Positions 9,372-20,454 of a stretch of 64,000 nt of DNA are shown here, piece after piece (positions within the stretch are counted from its first letter, which is position 1; every line of letters begins with the position of its first letter). Both the position numbers and the translations under genes were made by a program. A model generated the notes under the pieces. The model had not been told where the DNA came from, did not search any database, and saw nothing but the letters and a program-made list of their open reading frames with translations. The DNA is taken from NCBI RefSeq assembly GCF_030409805.1, contig NZ_JAUFQP010000007.1:434001-498000 (forward strand), in the 5' to 3' direction. This DNA comes from Algibacter miyuki. GTDB lineage: Bacteria > Bacteroidota > Bacteroidia > Flavobacteriales > Flavobacteriaceae.

Positions 9372-10181
9372 ATGAAAGATAAGAGGGTATTATACGTATC
9401 ATCTGAGGTAGTTCCTTATTTACCAGAAACAGAGATTTCGTCAATGTCGTTCGAGGCGCCAAGACTTGTAAATCAACAAGGCGGACAAATAAGAATCTTC
9501 ATGCCAAGATATGGCAATATTAACGAAAGAAGACACCAATTACACGAAGTAATCAGATTATCGGGTATCAATTTAGTGATAAACGATTTAGATATGCCTC
9601 TAATTATTAAGGTTGCCTCTATCCCAAAAGAGCGTATTCAGGTTTATTTTATTGATAACGACGAGTATTTTAAAAGAAAAGCCACACTTACGGATGAAGC
9701 AGGAAAATTATTTTCTGACAATGACGAACGTGCTATTTTCTTCGCAAAAGGCGTTATAGAAACGGTAAAAAAATTAAACTGGTCTCCAGATATTATTCAT
9801 GTTCACGGTTGGTTAGCATCGCTACTTCCTGTTTACTTAAAAGAATATTACAAGGATGAGCCTTTATTTAACGAAAGCAAAATTGTGACTTCGGTATACA
9901 ATCAAAGTTTTAACAATACGTTAAATAAAGATATGATTAATAAGATTAAATTTGACAATATTAAGGATGACGCTATTAGCGTGCTCGAAGAACCAACTTA
10001 TAACAACTTGATGAAAGTTGCTATCGATTATTCTGACGCCATAATAGTAGGGTCTGAACAATTAACAGAAGAAGTTGATGCTTACATAAAAGCATCGGAC
10101 AAACCTATTTTAGAGTATAAAAGCAAAGATGAATTTGGCGAAGCTTATACAAATTTCTTTAACAACGAAGTTTTAGGCTAG
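9372..10181 (+). CDS. Glycogen/starch synthase-like protein, N-terminal GT5 half only
   Basis: 269 aa from the ATG at 9372; a longer reading from a TTG 60 nt upstream would lack a leader-like sequence. The sequence matches the N-terminal Rossmann domain of GT5 glycogen synthases: VLYVSSEVVPY in place of the usual KxGGL-containing start, FMPRYGNIN, and DIIHVHGWLASLLPVYLK. It ends where the second, donor-binding GT-B domain would begin, so it is about half the length of GlgA. ADP-glucose transfer is therefore doubtful. It is followed after 27 nt by the DUF4270 gene and then glmS, which suggests a cell-envelope or sugar-related role. Confidence 0.85.
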   Translation: MKDKRVLYVSSEVVPYLPETEISSMSFEAPRLVNQQGGQIRIFMPRYGNINERRHQLHEVIRLSGINLVINDLDMPLIIKVASIPKERIQVYFIDNDEYFKRKATLTDEAGKLFSDNDERAIFFAKGVIETVKKLNWSPDIIHVHGWLASLLPVYLKEYYKDEPLFNESKIVTSVYNQSFNNTLNKDMINKIKFDNIKDDAISVLEEPTYNNLMKVAIDYSDAIIVGSEQLTEEVDAYIKASDKPILEYKSKDEFGEAYTNFFNNEVLG

Positions 10182-10208
10182 CCTTCTCAGATTCATTTAA
10201 AACAACTT

Positions 10209-11897
10209 ATGAAAAAGACATTTAAAGCCCTTAAATTTTCTGCAATTTTCCTATTTTCAACAGCTGCTTTTGTTGCCTGCGACAAAGATTTCACAGTAAT
10301 AGAAAGTAATGTTTTAGGAGAAAATAATTCAAATTTTAATACAAACGTTGAGGAAATTCCTATTACGGCTTATAACAAAAAACTAGAATCTGTTCAAGTT
10401 AATGGTTTAGCATCGTATTTACTTGGGGTATATAACGATCCTGCTTACGGGCAAACCACGGCAAGTATTATAACGCAAGTATCACCTTCAAACACAAGTG
10501 GCGAACTTGGTGATAACCCTACGATAGATTCTGTTGTTGTTTCTATTCCTTATTACAGCAGAACGAACGACTTCGATGATGACGGTAATGCGCTTTACAC
10601 CATTCAAGATTCATTATATGGTGATTATAACGGCACAACAAAGCCTTTTAAATTATCTATTTATCAGAATAATTACTTTTTAAGAAATTTTGATCCTGCT
10701 GGCGAGCTAACAGATTCTCAAAAATACTATTCTTATTCAGATGGTAGCTCAGATAATTTTGTTTACAACGGCACATCTCCTATTAATTTTGATGCTAATA
10801 TTGGCGAAACTATTTTAGAACCAACCAGTGTTACACCAAGCGCAAACCCTATCATTCTAGTTACAGATAGAGATACCGATGATGAAGTAATAACACGATC
10901 GGTGCCTGCTTTTAGAGTGAAATTAGATACCACATTCTGGCATAATACTATTATCAAGAAAAATAACAGTACAGAATTGAGTAACTCAAATAACTTTAGC
11001 AACTACTTTAGAGGTCTATTCTTTAAAGCTGAAGCCGAAGCTGCCGATGGCAGCATGATTCTATTAAACATGGGAACTACCGCTGCAAATATTACCATTT
11101 ATTACCAACAAGATTCTGCTACCGATGGAGAAACAGTAGCAAGCACTTATGTATTAACCTTTTCAGGAAATACACTTAACTCGTTTACAAACGATATTAC
11201 TGAAGTTACTTTAGCTGATGGCGATGATGTTGATGGCGATGAAACGCTCTACTTAAAAGGAGCCGGTAACGCAATGGTTGTTGTTGATTTATTCGAAGAT
11301 GAAGATGCTAAAGCCAACTTTATTGATGATTACAGAGTGTCTGACGGTGCGGGAGGTTATAAAACCGACGACGATGGAAATTTCCTTCTATCTAGACTGA
11401 TCAATGATGCACAACTTATTGTTTTTGAAAACGACCTTATGCAAGGTGCCAACTTCCCACAAGACGAAAATGGTAATGACTTTAGTCACTACAATAGAAT
11501 TTATGCTTACGATATTGAAAACAGCTTTATTACTAGTGATTATTCTAACGATGTGATCGAATCTAGCACAGATCCCTTTAATTCTAAGCTTATTAGCTTA
11601 GGACAACGTGTTATCGATGAAAACGACAATTACAAATATAAAATTCGTTTAACAGAACATTTAAACAATATATTGGTCCGGAATTCAACAAACACCAAAA
11701 TAGGTTTAGTGTTATCAAGCAATGTAAATTACACAACAAATGCTGCTATCGCTGATAGTGAAAGTGATGATGTTACTAACGTACCAGCAGCTTCTATTAT
11801 AACACCTGAGGGCACTATACTATATGGTTCTAACGTTAATGTTGATGACAAAACAAGAATGAAACTTAAGGTGTTTTATACAGCGCCAAATAACTAA
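10209..11897 (+). CDS. DUF4270 family lipoprotein
   Basis: 562 aa. A type II signal peptide with the lipobox FVAC (Cys about residue 25) predicts an outer-membrane lipoprotein. Repeated features of the family are visible: ITAYNKKLESVQVNGLASYL followed by LLGVYNDPAYGQT near the start, and beta-rich body segments. Function is not established. It lies between the GT5-like gene and glmS with 27- and 11-nt gaps, so the three form one operon. Confidence 0.9.
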   Translation: MKKTFKALKFSAIFLFSTAAFVACDKDFTVIESNVLGENNSNFNTNVEEIPITAYNKKLESVQVNGLASYLLGVYNDPAYGQTTASIITQVSPSNTSGELGDNPTIDSVVVSIPYYSRTNDFDDDGNALYTIQDSLYGDYNGTTKPFKLSIYQNNYFLRNFDPAGELTDSQKYYSYSDGSSDNFVYNGTSPINFDANIGETILEPTSVTPSANPIILVTDRDTDDEVITRSVPAFRVKLDTTFWHNTIIKKNNSTELSNSNNFSNYFRGLFFKAEAEAADGSMILLNMGTTAANITIYYQQDSATDGETVASTYVLTFSGNTLNSFTNDITEVTLADGDDVDGDETLYLKGAGNAMVVVDLFEDEDAKANFIDDYRVSDGAGGYKTDDDGNFLLSRLINDAQLIVFENDLMQGANFPQDENGNDFSHYNRIYAYDIENSFITSDYSNDVIESSTDPFNSKLISLGQRVIDENDNYKYKIRLTEHLNNILVRNSTNTKIGLVLSSNVNYTTNAAIADSESDDVTNVPAASIITPEGTILYGSNVNVDDKTRMKLKVFYTAPNN

Positions 11898-11908
11898 TGA
11901 CTTAACTT

Positions 11909-13762
11909 ATGTGTGGAATTGTAGGCTATATTGGCCATAGAGAAGCTTACCCGATTGTAATTGAAGGATTAAAACGACTAGAATACAGAGGATACGATAG
12001 CGCAGGTATTGCCCTTTTTGATGGCAACGACTTAAAAGTATCAAAAACTAAAGGAAAAGTAGCCGATTTAGAAGCTCGTGCTAAAATAGAGATTTCTAAT
12101 ACCGGTAATGTTGGTATTGGACATACACGTTGGGCCACTCATGGTGTACCAAACGATGTTAACTCACATCCTCACGTTTCAAATTCCGGTGAATTGGTTA
12201 TTGTTCACAACGGAATTATAGAAAATTACGACGCTCTAAAACAAGAATTAATTACTAGAGGATACACCTTCCAATCAGATACAGATACAGAAGTCCTTAT
12301 TAATTTAATTGAAGACGTAAAAAAGAAAGAAAACGTAAAATTAGGTAAAGCTGTTCAAGTAGCACTTAACCAAGTTATAGGCGCTTATGCTATTGCTGTT
12401 TTCGATAAAAACAAACCAGAAGAAGTTGTCGTTGCCCGTTTAGGTAGCCCACTTGCTATTGGTATTGGCGAAGATGAAAGCGAATTTTTTATTGCTAGTG
12501 ATGCTTCTCCATTTTTAGAATACACCAAAAACGCCGTGTATTTAGAAGATGAAGAAATGGCTGTTATTCGATTCCATAAAGGCATAAAAGTTAGAAAAAT
12601 AAAAGATGATACTATAGTACCAACCTACGTTCAGGAGCTTCAATTAAATTTAGAGCAAATTGAAAAAGGGGGTTACGATCATTTCATGCTTAAAGAAATT
12701 CATGAGCAACCAAAAGCCATCACCGATACATATCGTGGTAGATTATTAAGAAACGAAGCTATTATTAAAATGGCAGGTGTTGAAGATAACATGAAACGTT
12801 TTCTTAATGCCGACCGTATTATTATTGTAGCTTGCGGAACATCATGGCATGCCGGATTAGTCGCTGAATACATCTTTGAAGATTTAGCTAGAATTCCTGT
12901 TGAAGTTGAATATGCTTCGGAATTTAGATACAGAAACCCAATAATAACAGAAAAAGATATCGTTATTGCTATTTCACAATCTGGTGAAACAGCAGATACT
13001 TTAGCAGCTATAAAACTAGCAAAATCTAAAGGCGCTTTTGTGTTTGGAGTTTGTAATGTAGTTGGTTCATCTATCGCTAGAGAATCGGATGCTGGAGCTT
13101 ACACACATGCTGGACCAGAAATTGGAGTAGCATCAACAAAAGCATTTACAACACAAATAACAGTATTAACTCTTATTGCTTTACGATTAGCTAGAGCCAA
13201 AGGCACTATTAGTAGTTCAGACTTCCGTCAACACTTACTTGAATTAGAAATGATTCCGAAGAAAGTTGAAGAAGCATTAAAATCGGACGAACATATCAAA
13301 ATGATAGCAGACATTTATAAAGATGTTAGAAATATCCTTTATTTAGGTCGTGGTTTTAACTTCCCTGTAGCTCTAGAAGGCGCATTGAAACTTAAAGAGA
13401 TTTCGTATATTCATGCTGAAGGTTATCCTGCCGCAGAAATGAAGCACGGGCCAATTGCTTTAATAGACGAAAATATGCCGATTGTAGTTATCGCAACTAA
13501 AAAAGGCCATTACGAAAAAGTTGTAAGCAATATTCAGGAAATAAAATCTAGAAAAGGAAAAATTATAGGTATAGTTACCGAAGGAGATACACAGGTTAGG
13601 GAATTGGCCGACCACGTCATTGAAGTTCCAGAAACTTTAGAATCACTTTCACCATTATTAACAACTATTCCACTTCAATTATTATCGTATCATATTGCGG
13701 TACTTCTTGATAAAAATGTAGATCAACCACGTAACTTAGCAAAATCGGTTACCGTGGAATAG
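11909..13762 (+). CDS. glmS: Glutamine-fructose-6-phosphate aminotransferase (isomerizing)
   Basis: 617 aa. Makes glucosamine-6-phosphate from fructose-6-phosphate and glutamine, feeding peptidoglycan and LPS. N-terminal class-II glutamine amidotransferase with catalytic Cys2 (MCGIVGYIGH), then two SIS sugar-isomerase domains (CGTSWHAGLV, SQSGETADTL, GRGFNFPVALEGALKLKEI). It ends with the usual SVTVE tail. It follows DUF4270 by 11 nt and is closed by a strong hairpin terminator. Confidence 0.98.
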   Translation: MCGIVGYIGHREAYPIVIEGLKRLEYRGYDSAGIALFDGNDLKVSKTKGKVADLEARAKIEISNTGNVGIGHTRWATHGVPNDVNSHPHVSNSGELVIVHNGIIENYDALKQELITRGYTFQSDTDTEVLINLIEDVKKKENVKLGKAVQVALNQVIGAYAIAVFDKNKPEEVVVARLGSPLAIGIGEDESEFFIASDASPFLEYTKNAVYLEDEEMAVIRFHKGIKVRKIKDDTIVPTYVQELQLNLEQIEKGGYDHFMLKEIHEQPKAITDTYRGRLLRNEAIIKMAGVEDNMKRFLNADRIIIVACGTSWHAGLVAEYIFEDLARIPVEVEYASEFRYRNPIITEKDIVIAISQSGETADTLAAIKLAKSKGAFVFGVCNVVGSSIARESDAGAYTHAGPEIGVASTKAFTTQITVLTLIALRLARAKGTISSSDFRQHLLELEMIPKKVEEALKSDEHIKMIADIYKDVRNILYLGRGFNFPVALEGALKLKEISYIHAEGYPAAEMKHGPIALIDENMPIVVIATKKGHYEKVVSNIQEIKSRKGKIIGIVTEGDTQVRELADHVIEVPETLESLSPLLTTIPLQLLSYHIAVLLDKNVDQPRNLAKSVTVE

Positions 13763-13791
13763 AAGAAACCTCTTCTTTTCAAGTTAAAAAC

Positions 13792-13830
13792 AAATCAGCA
13801 TAGTTTAGAAATAAATTATGCTGATTTTTC
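13792..13830 (+). terminator. Intrinsic terminator after glmS
   Basis: Arms AAATCAGCATAGTTT and AAATTATGCTGATTT (one G-T pair, loop AGAAAT) run into a TTTTTCGTTTT tail, 30 nt after the glmS stop. Confidence 0.75.
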
Positions 13831-13984
13831 GTTTTAAAACACTTCAATTGTATATTTCGCAATTTAAAGCACCTATTTTTGCTAATTTATACTATGCATG
13901 CATAAGTTTTTTGCGAATTTATGCAAAAATGATATTTAATATCTATATATTGTGCTAATGTAAACCCAAAACTTATTGAAAGCA

Positions 13985-16768
13985 ATGAAAAGAATTCTTC
14001 CTTTACTCATGTTGTTTTTTTGTGGATTATCGTTTTCGCAAACAACTATTACCGGTACTGTCGTCGATGATAACAGCCAACCCATTCCTGGAGCAAATAT
14101 TATCGTTGTTGGAACTTCCACTGGAAATGTCACCGATTTCGATGGTAATTTCTCTCTAACGTATAACCAAGCACCACCTTTTTCGGTACAAGCTAGTAGC
14201 GTTGGTTTTGAAACTCAAACTATACAAATTACCGTTAACAAACAAAAGGTAAACTTTGTATTGAAAGAAGGAACTTCTTTAGATGAAGTTGTAATTTCCG
14301 CTTCACGAACACCAGAGCGCATATTTGAATCTCCTGTTACCGTTGAGCGCTTCGGATTAAAAGAAATTAAAAACACAGCCTCTGCCGATTTTTATGATGG
14401 TCTAGAAAACTTGAAAGGCGTAGATGTAAATACGAATAGTTTAACTTTCAAATCAGTAAACACGAGAGGTTTTGCCACATTTGCTAATAACAGATTTATG
14501 CAATTGGTAGATGGCATGGATAACTCAACACCCGCTTTAAACTTCCCTATTGGAAACTTGGTAGGCATGACAGAAACGGATGTTTTAAGTGTAGAATTAC
14601 TTCCCGGAGCATCTTCAGCCTTATATGGCGCAAACGCCTTTAATGGAATTTTATTTATGCGAAGTAAAAACCCTTTCGATCATCAAGGACTGAGTGCATC
14701 GGTAAAAAGAGGACTTACTTCACAAGAAGCTTCTGGCGATAATACATATACAGATGTTAGTATTAGAGCTGCTTATAAATTCAGCAATAAATTTGCAGCT
14801 AAAATTAACTTTGGTTACTTAAAAGGAACCGATTGGGCTGCAGTTAATGAAGATGACAAAACCAATATAGGAGGAACAAGAGCAAATATAGATTACGACG
14901 GTGTAAATGTTTATGGCGATGAGGTTTCTACAAACTTAAAAAATGTAATAGAAAGCGAAACTTTTTTAGCACAGTTGCCAAATCGGGATTTAGCAAAATT
15001 AGTACCACTTGTTGATGTAAGTAGAACGGGGTATGATGAGAAAGATCTAACAAATTATGATGCGAGCAGTATTAAATCTGATTGGGGTTTATACTATCGC
15101 CCATGGGAAAATGATTTTGAAGTATCTTATGTTGGTAAAGTTGGAACAGGTTCAACTATTTATCAAGGAACTAACAGGTATAACATTAATAACTTTTTTC
15201 AAGAACAACATAAACTTGAAATTAGAAACGATAACTTCTTTGTTAGGGGTTATGTAGTATCAGATAAAGCTGGAGATTCTTACGATATGGTTTTTACTGG
15301 TATAAACATTAATAGTGCCTGGAAAGATAATAATACATGGTTTGGCGAATATACAGGTGCCTTTATTTCGGCAACCCTTGGTGGTGCGGATGAAACTCAA
15401 GCACATGCCGCAGCCAGAGCAGCTGCTGATACAGGAAGATTTCTTCCAGGTTCTGATGAGTTTGTTGCTGCTTTTAACAAAAGTATAGCAGATCCAGATT
15501 TAACTACAGGCTCCAAATTTCAAGATGCTTCTAAATATTACCATGCAGATGCTAATTATAATTTCAGTCATCTTATCGATTTTGCAGATATTCAAGTTGG
15601 TGGTTCTTTTAGAGAATATAGTTTAAACTCTTCAGGTACTATTTATACTGATATCGACGCACCTATTACGTATTCAGAATATGGAATTTATACTCAAATT
15701 CAGAAAAACCTCGAGCTTAACGACGAAATGGAACTGAAATTAACAGGGTCTGCGCGTTATGATAAGTCAGAGTTTTTCGATGGTTTTGTATCTCCCAGAA
15801 TTTCTGCAGCACTTACACTTAATAAAAACCATAATATTAGAGCTTCTGTGCAAACAGGATTTAGAAACCCTACAACTCAAGATTTATTTATCGGCCTAAA
15901 TGCGGGTAGAGCCATTTTAGTAGGTTCTGCTCCTAGTAATTTAGATCGTTGGACTAGAAATTACGATTTATCACCGGGAGGAGCTGCTATATTACAATCC
16001 ACCACCGTTAATCAAACAGGAGCTGCAGCTTATAATAATTCATATACGGCAAGTTCTGCTTTAGAATTAGCCGCAACAGGAAACCCTGCTGTTTTAGAAG
16101 TTGCAAATCCAGATGTTGTAAAACCAGAACAAGTAACATCAGGAGAAGTTGGATACAGAGGTAAATTTAATAAAATCACTGTCGACCTTAGTGCTTATTA
16201 CAATAGTTATAAAGATTTTATATCTCAAGAAGTTGTTGTGGCTCCTTTTTATGGAACAGTTGGTGATGGTGGAGCATCAGTACTGGCTTTAGCAAATGGA
16301 GATAGCCAAGCATATAGCACCTATACAAACTCTAAGGCTAACGTAAACTCGTATGGTACATCTATCGGCGTTTCTACTAAAGTATTTGGTGATTTCGATT
16401 TAAGCGGAAGTTATACTTATGCTAAATTAGATTTTGATAGCGAAGCATATCCAGATTTTGCAACAAACTTTAATACCCCAGAACATAAATTTAAAGCCTC
16501 TTTTGGTAATACCGATTTATTTGAAAACTTCGGATTTAACATCGCTTATAGATTTAGTGATGATTATTATTGGGAAGCAACTTTTGCTGATGGTGTTGTT
16601 CCAGAATTTCATGTAGTAGATGCACAAATTAACTTGAAGGTTCCATCTATGAAATCTATTTTTAAAGCCGGTGCCACCAATCTTTTAGGAGATGAATATT
16701 TCACTGCAGTAGGTACAGGTCATATCGGATCAATGTACTATGTTTCATGGACAATTAATAATTTATAA
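13985..16768 (+). CDS. TonB-dependent outer-membrane receptor
   Basis: 927 aa from the ATG at 13985; a TTG 9 nt upstream is less likely. Signal peptide ends at SFSQ. A carboxypeptidase-D regulatory-like domain (TTITGTVVDDNSQPIPGANI) spans about 20-105. A plug domain (about 110-230; SVNTRGFATFANNRFMQLVD, LLPGASSALYGANAFNGI) and a 22-strand barrel end in an aromatic-terminated strand. A SusD partner is absent. Instead an SGNH-type lipoprotein starts 1 nt downstream, so the pair probably imports or processes a lipid or ester-bearing substrate; this is inference. Confidence 0.93.
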   Translation: MKRILPLLMLFFCGLSFSQTTITGTVVDDNSQPIPGANIIVVGTSTGNVTDFDGNFSLTYNQAPPFSVQASSVGFETQTIQITVNKQKVNFVLKEGTSLDEVVISASRTPERIFESPVTVERFGLKEIKNTASADFYDGLENLKGVDVNTNSLTFKSVNTRGFATFANNRFMQLVDGMDNSTPALNFPIGNLVGMTETDVLSVELLPGASSALYGANAFNGILFMRSKNPFDHQGLSASVKRGLTSQEASGDNTYTDVSIRAAYKFSNKFAAKINFGYLKGTDWAAVNEDDKTNIGGTRANIDYDGVNVYGDEVSTNLKNVIESETFLAQLPNRDLAKLVPLVDVSRTGYDEKDLTNYDASSIKSDWGLYYRPWENDFEVSYVGKVGTGSTIYQGTNRYNINNFFQEQHKLEIRNDNFFVRGYVVSDKAGDSYDMVFTGININSAWKDNNTWFGEYTGAFISATLGGADETQAHAAARAAADTGRFLPGSDEFVAAFNKSIADPDLTTGSKFQDASKYYHADANYNFSHLIDFADIQVGGSFREYSLNSSGTIYTDIDAPITYSEYGIYTQIQKNLELNDEMELKLTGSARYDKSEFFDGFVSPRISAALTLNKNHNIRASVQTGFRNPTTQDLFIGLNAGRAILVGSAPSNLDRWTRNYDLSPGGAAILQSTTVNQTGAAAYNNSYTASSALELAATGNPAVLEVANPDVVKPEQVTSGEVGYRGKFNKITVDLSAYYNSYKDFISQEVVVAPFYGTVGDGGASVLALANGDSQAYSTYTNSKANVNSYGTSIGVSTKVFGDFDLSGSYTYAKLDFDSEAYPDFATNFNTPEHKFKASFGNTDLFENFGFNIAYRFSDDYYWEATFADGVVPEFHVVDAQINLKVPSMKSIFKAGATNLLGDEYFTAVGTGHIGSMYYVSWTINNL

Positions 16769-16769
16769 G

Positions 16770-18341
16770 ATGAAGAACACAATAATAAATTCAAAATATA
16801 TAGTCGTATTATCAGCCTTAATAGCTTTTACAAGTTGTAACGAAATTGAAGATGTTAGTCGAGAAGAAACCGTTGAAATTTTACCAGAACTCACCTCTGG
16901 TTCTGCCGATTTCTCAAATTATGTTTCATTAGGCGCTTCATTTACCTCAGGATATACTGATGGCGCGTTGTTTATGGCGGGGCAAAACAATTCTTTTCCA
17001 AACTTATTGGCAAATCAATTTGCCCTTGCAGGAGGTGGAAACTTTACACAACCAATAACCAATGATAATTTTGGAGGACTAGCGGCAGGCGGCACAAGAA
17101 TAGCAGAACCAAGACTTGTTTTTGGCGGTTCTACTCCAGTACCTTTAGAAACTGTGGTTGGCCCAGTAACGGTATCTACAGATATTGTTTTAAATAAACC
17201 AACAGGACCCTTCAATAATATGGGAGTTCCTGGAGCTAAAAGTTTTCATTTACTTTCAACAGATTATGGAAATTTAGCAGGTTTAGGATCTACCGCTAAT
17301 CCTTACTTTATTAGAATGGCATCTAGTTCTAATGCTTCAATCATAGAAGATGCCATGGCTCAAAGTCCAACGTTTTTTACCCTTTCGGAAATGGGAGGAA
17401 ATGATGTACTAAGTTTTGCGCTTTCTGGCGGACTTGGAAAAGATCAAAAAGGTAACCTAGATCTAACCACTTACGGATCTAATGACATCACCGATCCTAA
17501 TATTTTTGCTAGTGTTTTTAATGGTTTATTAACCACTTTAACTAGTGGTGGCGCAAAAGGCGTAGTAACAAATGTACCGTATATAACAGATTTACCACAT
17601 TTTACAACGGTACCACACAACCCAATCCCTTTAGATGCAGATACAGCAGCCTATTTAAATAGTGCTAATGTTTATGGAGCATACAACGCGGGGATTGTGC
17701 AAGCCTTTGATTATTTAGTAGCAAACACACCATTTACACAAGAATTAGCCGATGCTGAAATAGCAAAACGAACCATTACATTTACAGCAGGAGCAGGAAA
17801 TGCTGTTGTAATTATGGATGAAGATTTAACCGATTTAACAGCTATAAATTCCGCATTAGTTAATATTAGACAAGCAACGGCGGACGACTTACTAGTGCTA
17901 AGCGCTTCTTCTTTTATAGGTACAGAAGCTATTCCTGGAAATCCACAAACTGTAAATGGAGTAGCCCGTCCATTAACCGATCAATGGGTTTTAACACCTG
18001 AAGAACAACTCGCCATTAAAGACGCTACAGACGCATACAACTTAACCATTAAAACTATTTCAGATGCAAATGATAATGTAGCATTAGTAGATTTAAATGC
18101 TATTTTAAATGAATTAGCATCAACAGGTATCATGTTTGACAATTATAACTTAAGTGCCAGCTTAGTTACTGGCGGCGCTGTTAGTTTAGACGGTATACAC
18201 CTAACAGCAAGAGGTTACGCTTTAATGGCTAATAAATTTTTAGAAGCTATAGATGCTACGTTTAATTCTAATTTTGTAGCCTCTGGAAACATAACAAAAG
18301 CGGGAGATTATCCAACAAATTACTCGCCAACATTACAATAA
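16770..18341 (+). CDS. SGNH/GDSL-like hydrolase lipoprotein
   Basis: 523 aa from the ATG at 16770, one base after the receptor stop. Lipobox FTSC near residue 22. SGNH blocks are visible: block I as LGASFTSG (the usual GDS is GAS, so Ser is kept and Asp replaced), block III as GGND and block V as DGIHLTARGY with the Asp/His pair. A long insertion (about 250-420) separates III and V. Probable esterase at the outer membrane, acting with the receptor encoded just upstream. Tight coupling suggests translational linkage. Confidence 0.82.
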   Translation: MKNTIINSKYIVVLSALIAFTSCNEIEDVSREETVEILPELTSGSADFSNYVSLGASFTSGYTDGALFMAGQNNSFPNLLANQFALAGGGNFTQPITNDNFGGLAAGGTRIAEPRLVFGGSTPVPLETVVGPVTVSTDIVLNKPTGPFNNMGVPGAKSFHLLSTDYGNLAGLGSTANPYFIRMASSSNASIIEDAMAQSPTFFTLSEMGGNDVLSFALSGGLGKDQKGNLDLTTYGSNDITDPNIFASVFNGLLTTLTSGGAKGVVTNVPYITDLPHFTTVPHNPIPLDADTAAYLNSANVYGAYNAGIVQAFDYLVANTPFTQELADAEIAKRTITFTAGAGNAVVIMDEDLTDLTAINSALVNIRQATADDLLVLSASSFIGTEAIPGNPQTVNGVARPLTDQWVLTPEEQLAIKDATDAYNLTIKTISDANDNVALVDLNAILNELASTGIMFDNYNLSASLVTGGAVSLDGIHLTARGYALMANKFLEAIDATFNSNFVASGNITKAGDYPTNYSPTLQ

Positions 18342-18362
18342 AAGTATCCTTAAAAATTATTC

Positions 18363-18395
18363 AAAAAACGCATTCCAATGGGATGCGTTTTTTTT
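18363..18395 (+). terminator. Intrinsic terminator after the receptor/SGNH pair
   Basis: AAAAAACGCATTCC - AAT - GGGATGCGTTTTTT with one wobble pair, followed by T. It isolates the pair from atpD. Confidence 0.85.
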
Positions 18396-18443
18396 ATTCT
18401 AAAAAAGCTTCAAAAAACAACTTTCATTTTAAATTAAAACCCC

Positions 18444-18451
18444 TATATTTG
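18444..18451 (+). promoter_or_regulatory. Candidate -7 promoter box of atpD
   Basis: TATATTTG is an exact TAnnTTTG match, 59 nt before the atpD ATG. A TTTC at 18422-18425 lies 18 nt upstream as a near -33 element. Confidence 0.6.
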
Positions 18452-18507
18452 CACGCGAAAACTCAAAGTGTTTTCATTGAATAAAACGCATAATATTAAA
18501 CACATAA

Positions 18508-20019
<1,512 letters not shown>

Positions 20020-20094
20020 TTGGTTAATAGTTTACAGTTGTTGGTTACTAGTATTACCAATAACCATTAACTAATAACACACAACTAAAAGAAT

Positions 20095-20373
20095 ATGTAT
20101 TTAGAAATTGTATCACCAGAGGCCACATTATTTAGCGGAGAAGTAACTAGCGTTGCTGTTCCTGGCGTAAATGGCGAATTCGAAATGTTAAATAATCACG
20201 TACCGATTATTTCTATTTTGAAAGCCGGTTTTGTAAAAATTTCAGGAAACGTTGAAATAGATAAAGCGGTTCAAGATAAGTTTACTAAAAACGATAAAGG
20301 AGCTACTTTATTAAAAATTAACTCTGGAACGTTAGAATTAAAAGACAATAAATTAATTGTTTTAGCAGACTAA
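20095..20373 (+). CDS. atpC: F1F0 ATP synthase subunit epsilon, short form
   Basis: 92 aa. The N-terminal beta-sandwich is complete (MYLEIVSPEATLFSGEV, VPGVNGEFEMLNNHVPI), but the C-terminal two-helix domain that inhibits ATP hydrolysis in E. coli (138 aa) is absent. A short epsilon is common in this phylum. Lies 75 nt after atpD in the same unit and before a strong bidirectional terminator. Confidence 0.95.
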   Translation: MYLEIVSPEATLFSGEVTSVAVPGVNGEFEMLNNHVPIISILKAGFVKISGNVEIDKAVQDKFTKNDKGATLLKINSGTLELKDNKLIVLAD

Positions 20374-20393
20374 AACATTAATTTATACCATAT

Positions 20394-20429
20394 AAAAAAT
20401 GCGAAGTTTTACACTTCGCATTTTTTTTT
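20394..20429. terminator. Bidirectional terminator between atpC and umuD
   Basis: AAAAAATGCGAAG - TTTTACA - CTTCGCATTTTTT followed by further T. The A-tract on the other side gives a T-tail for the minus-strand umuD unit as well. Confidence 0.85.
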
Positions 20430-20454
20430 GCTTTAAACTTAACCCTATTAATTA

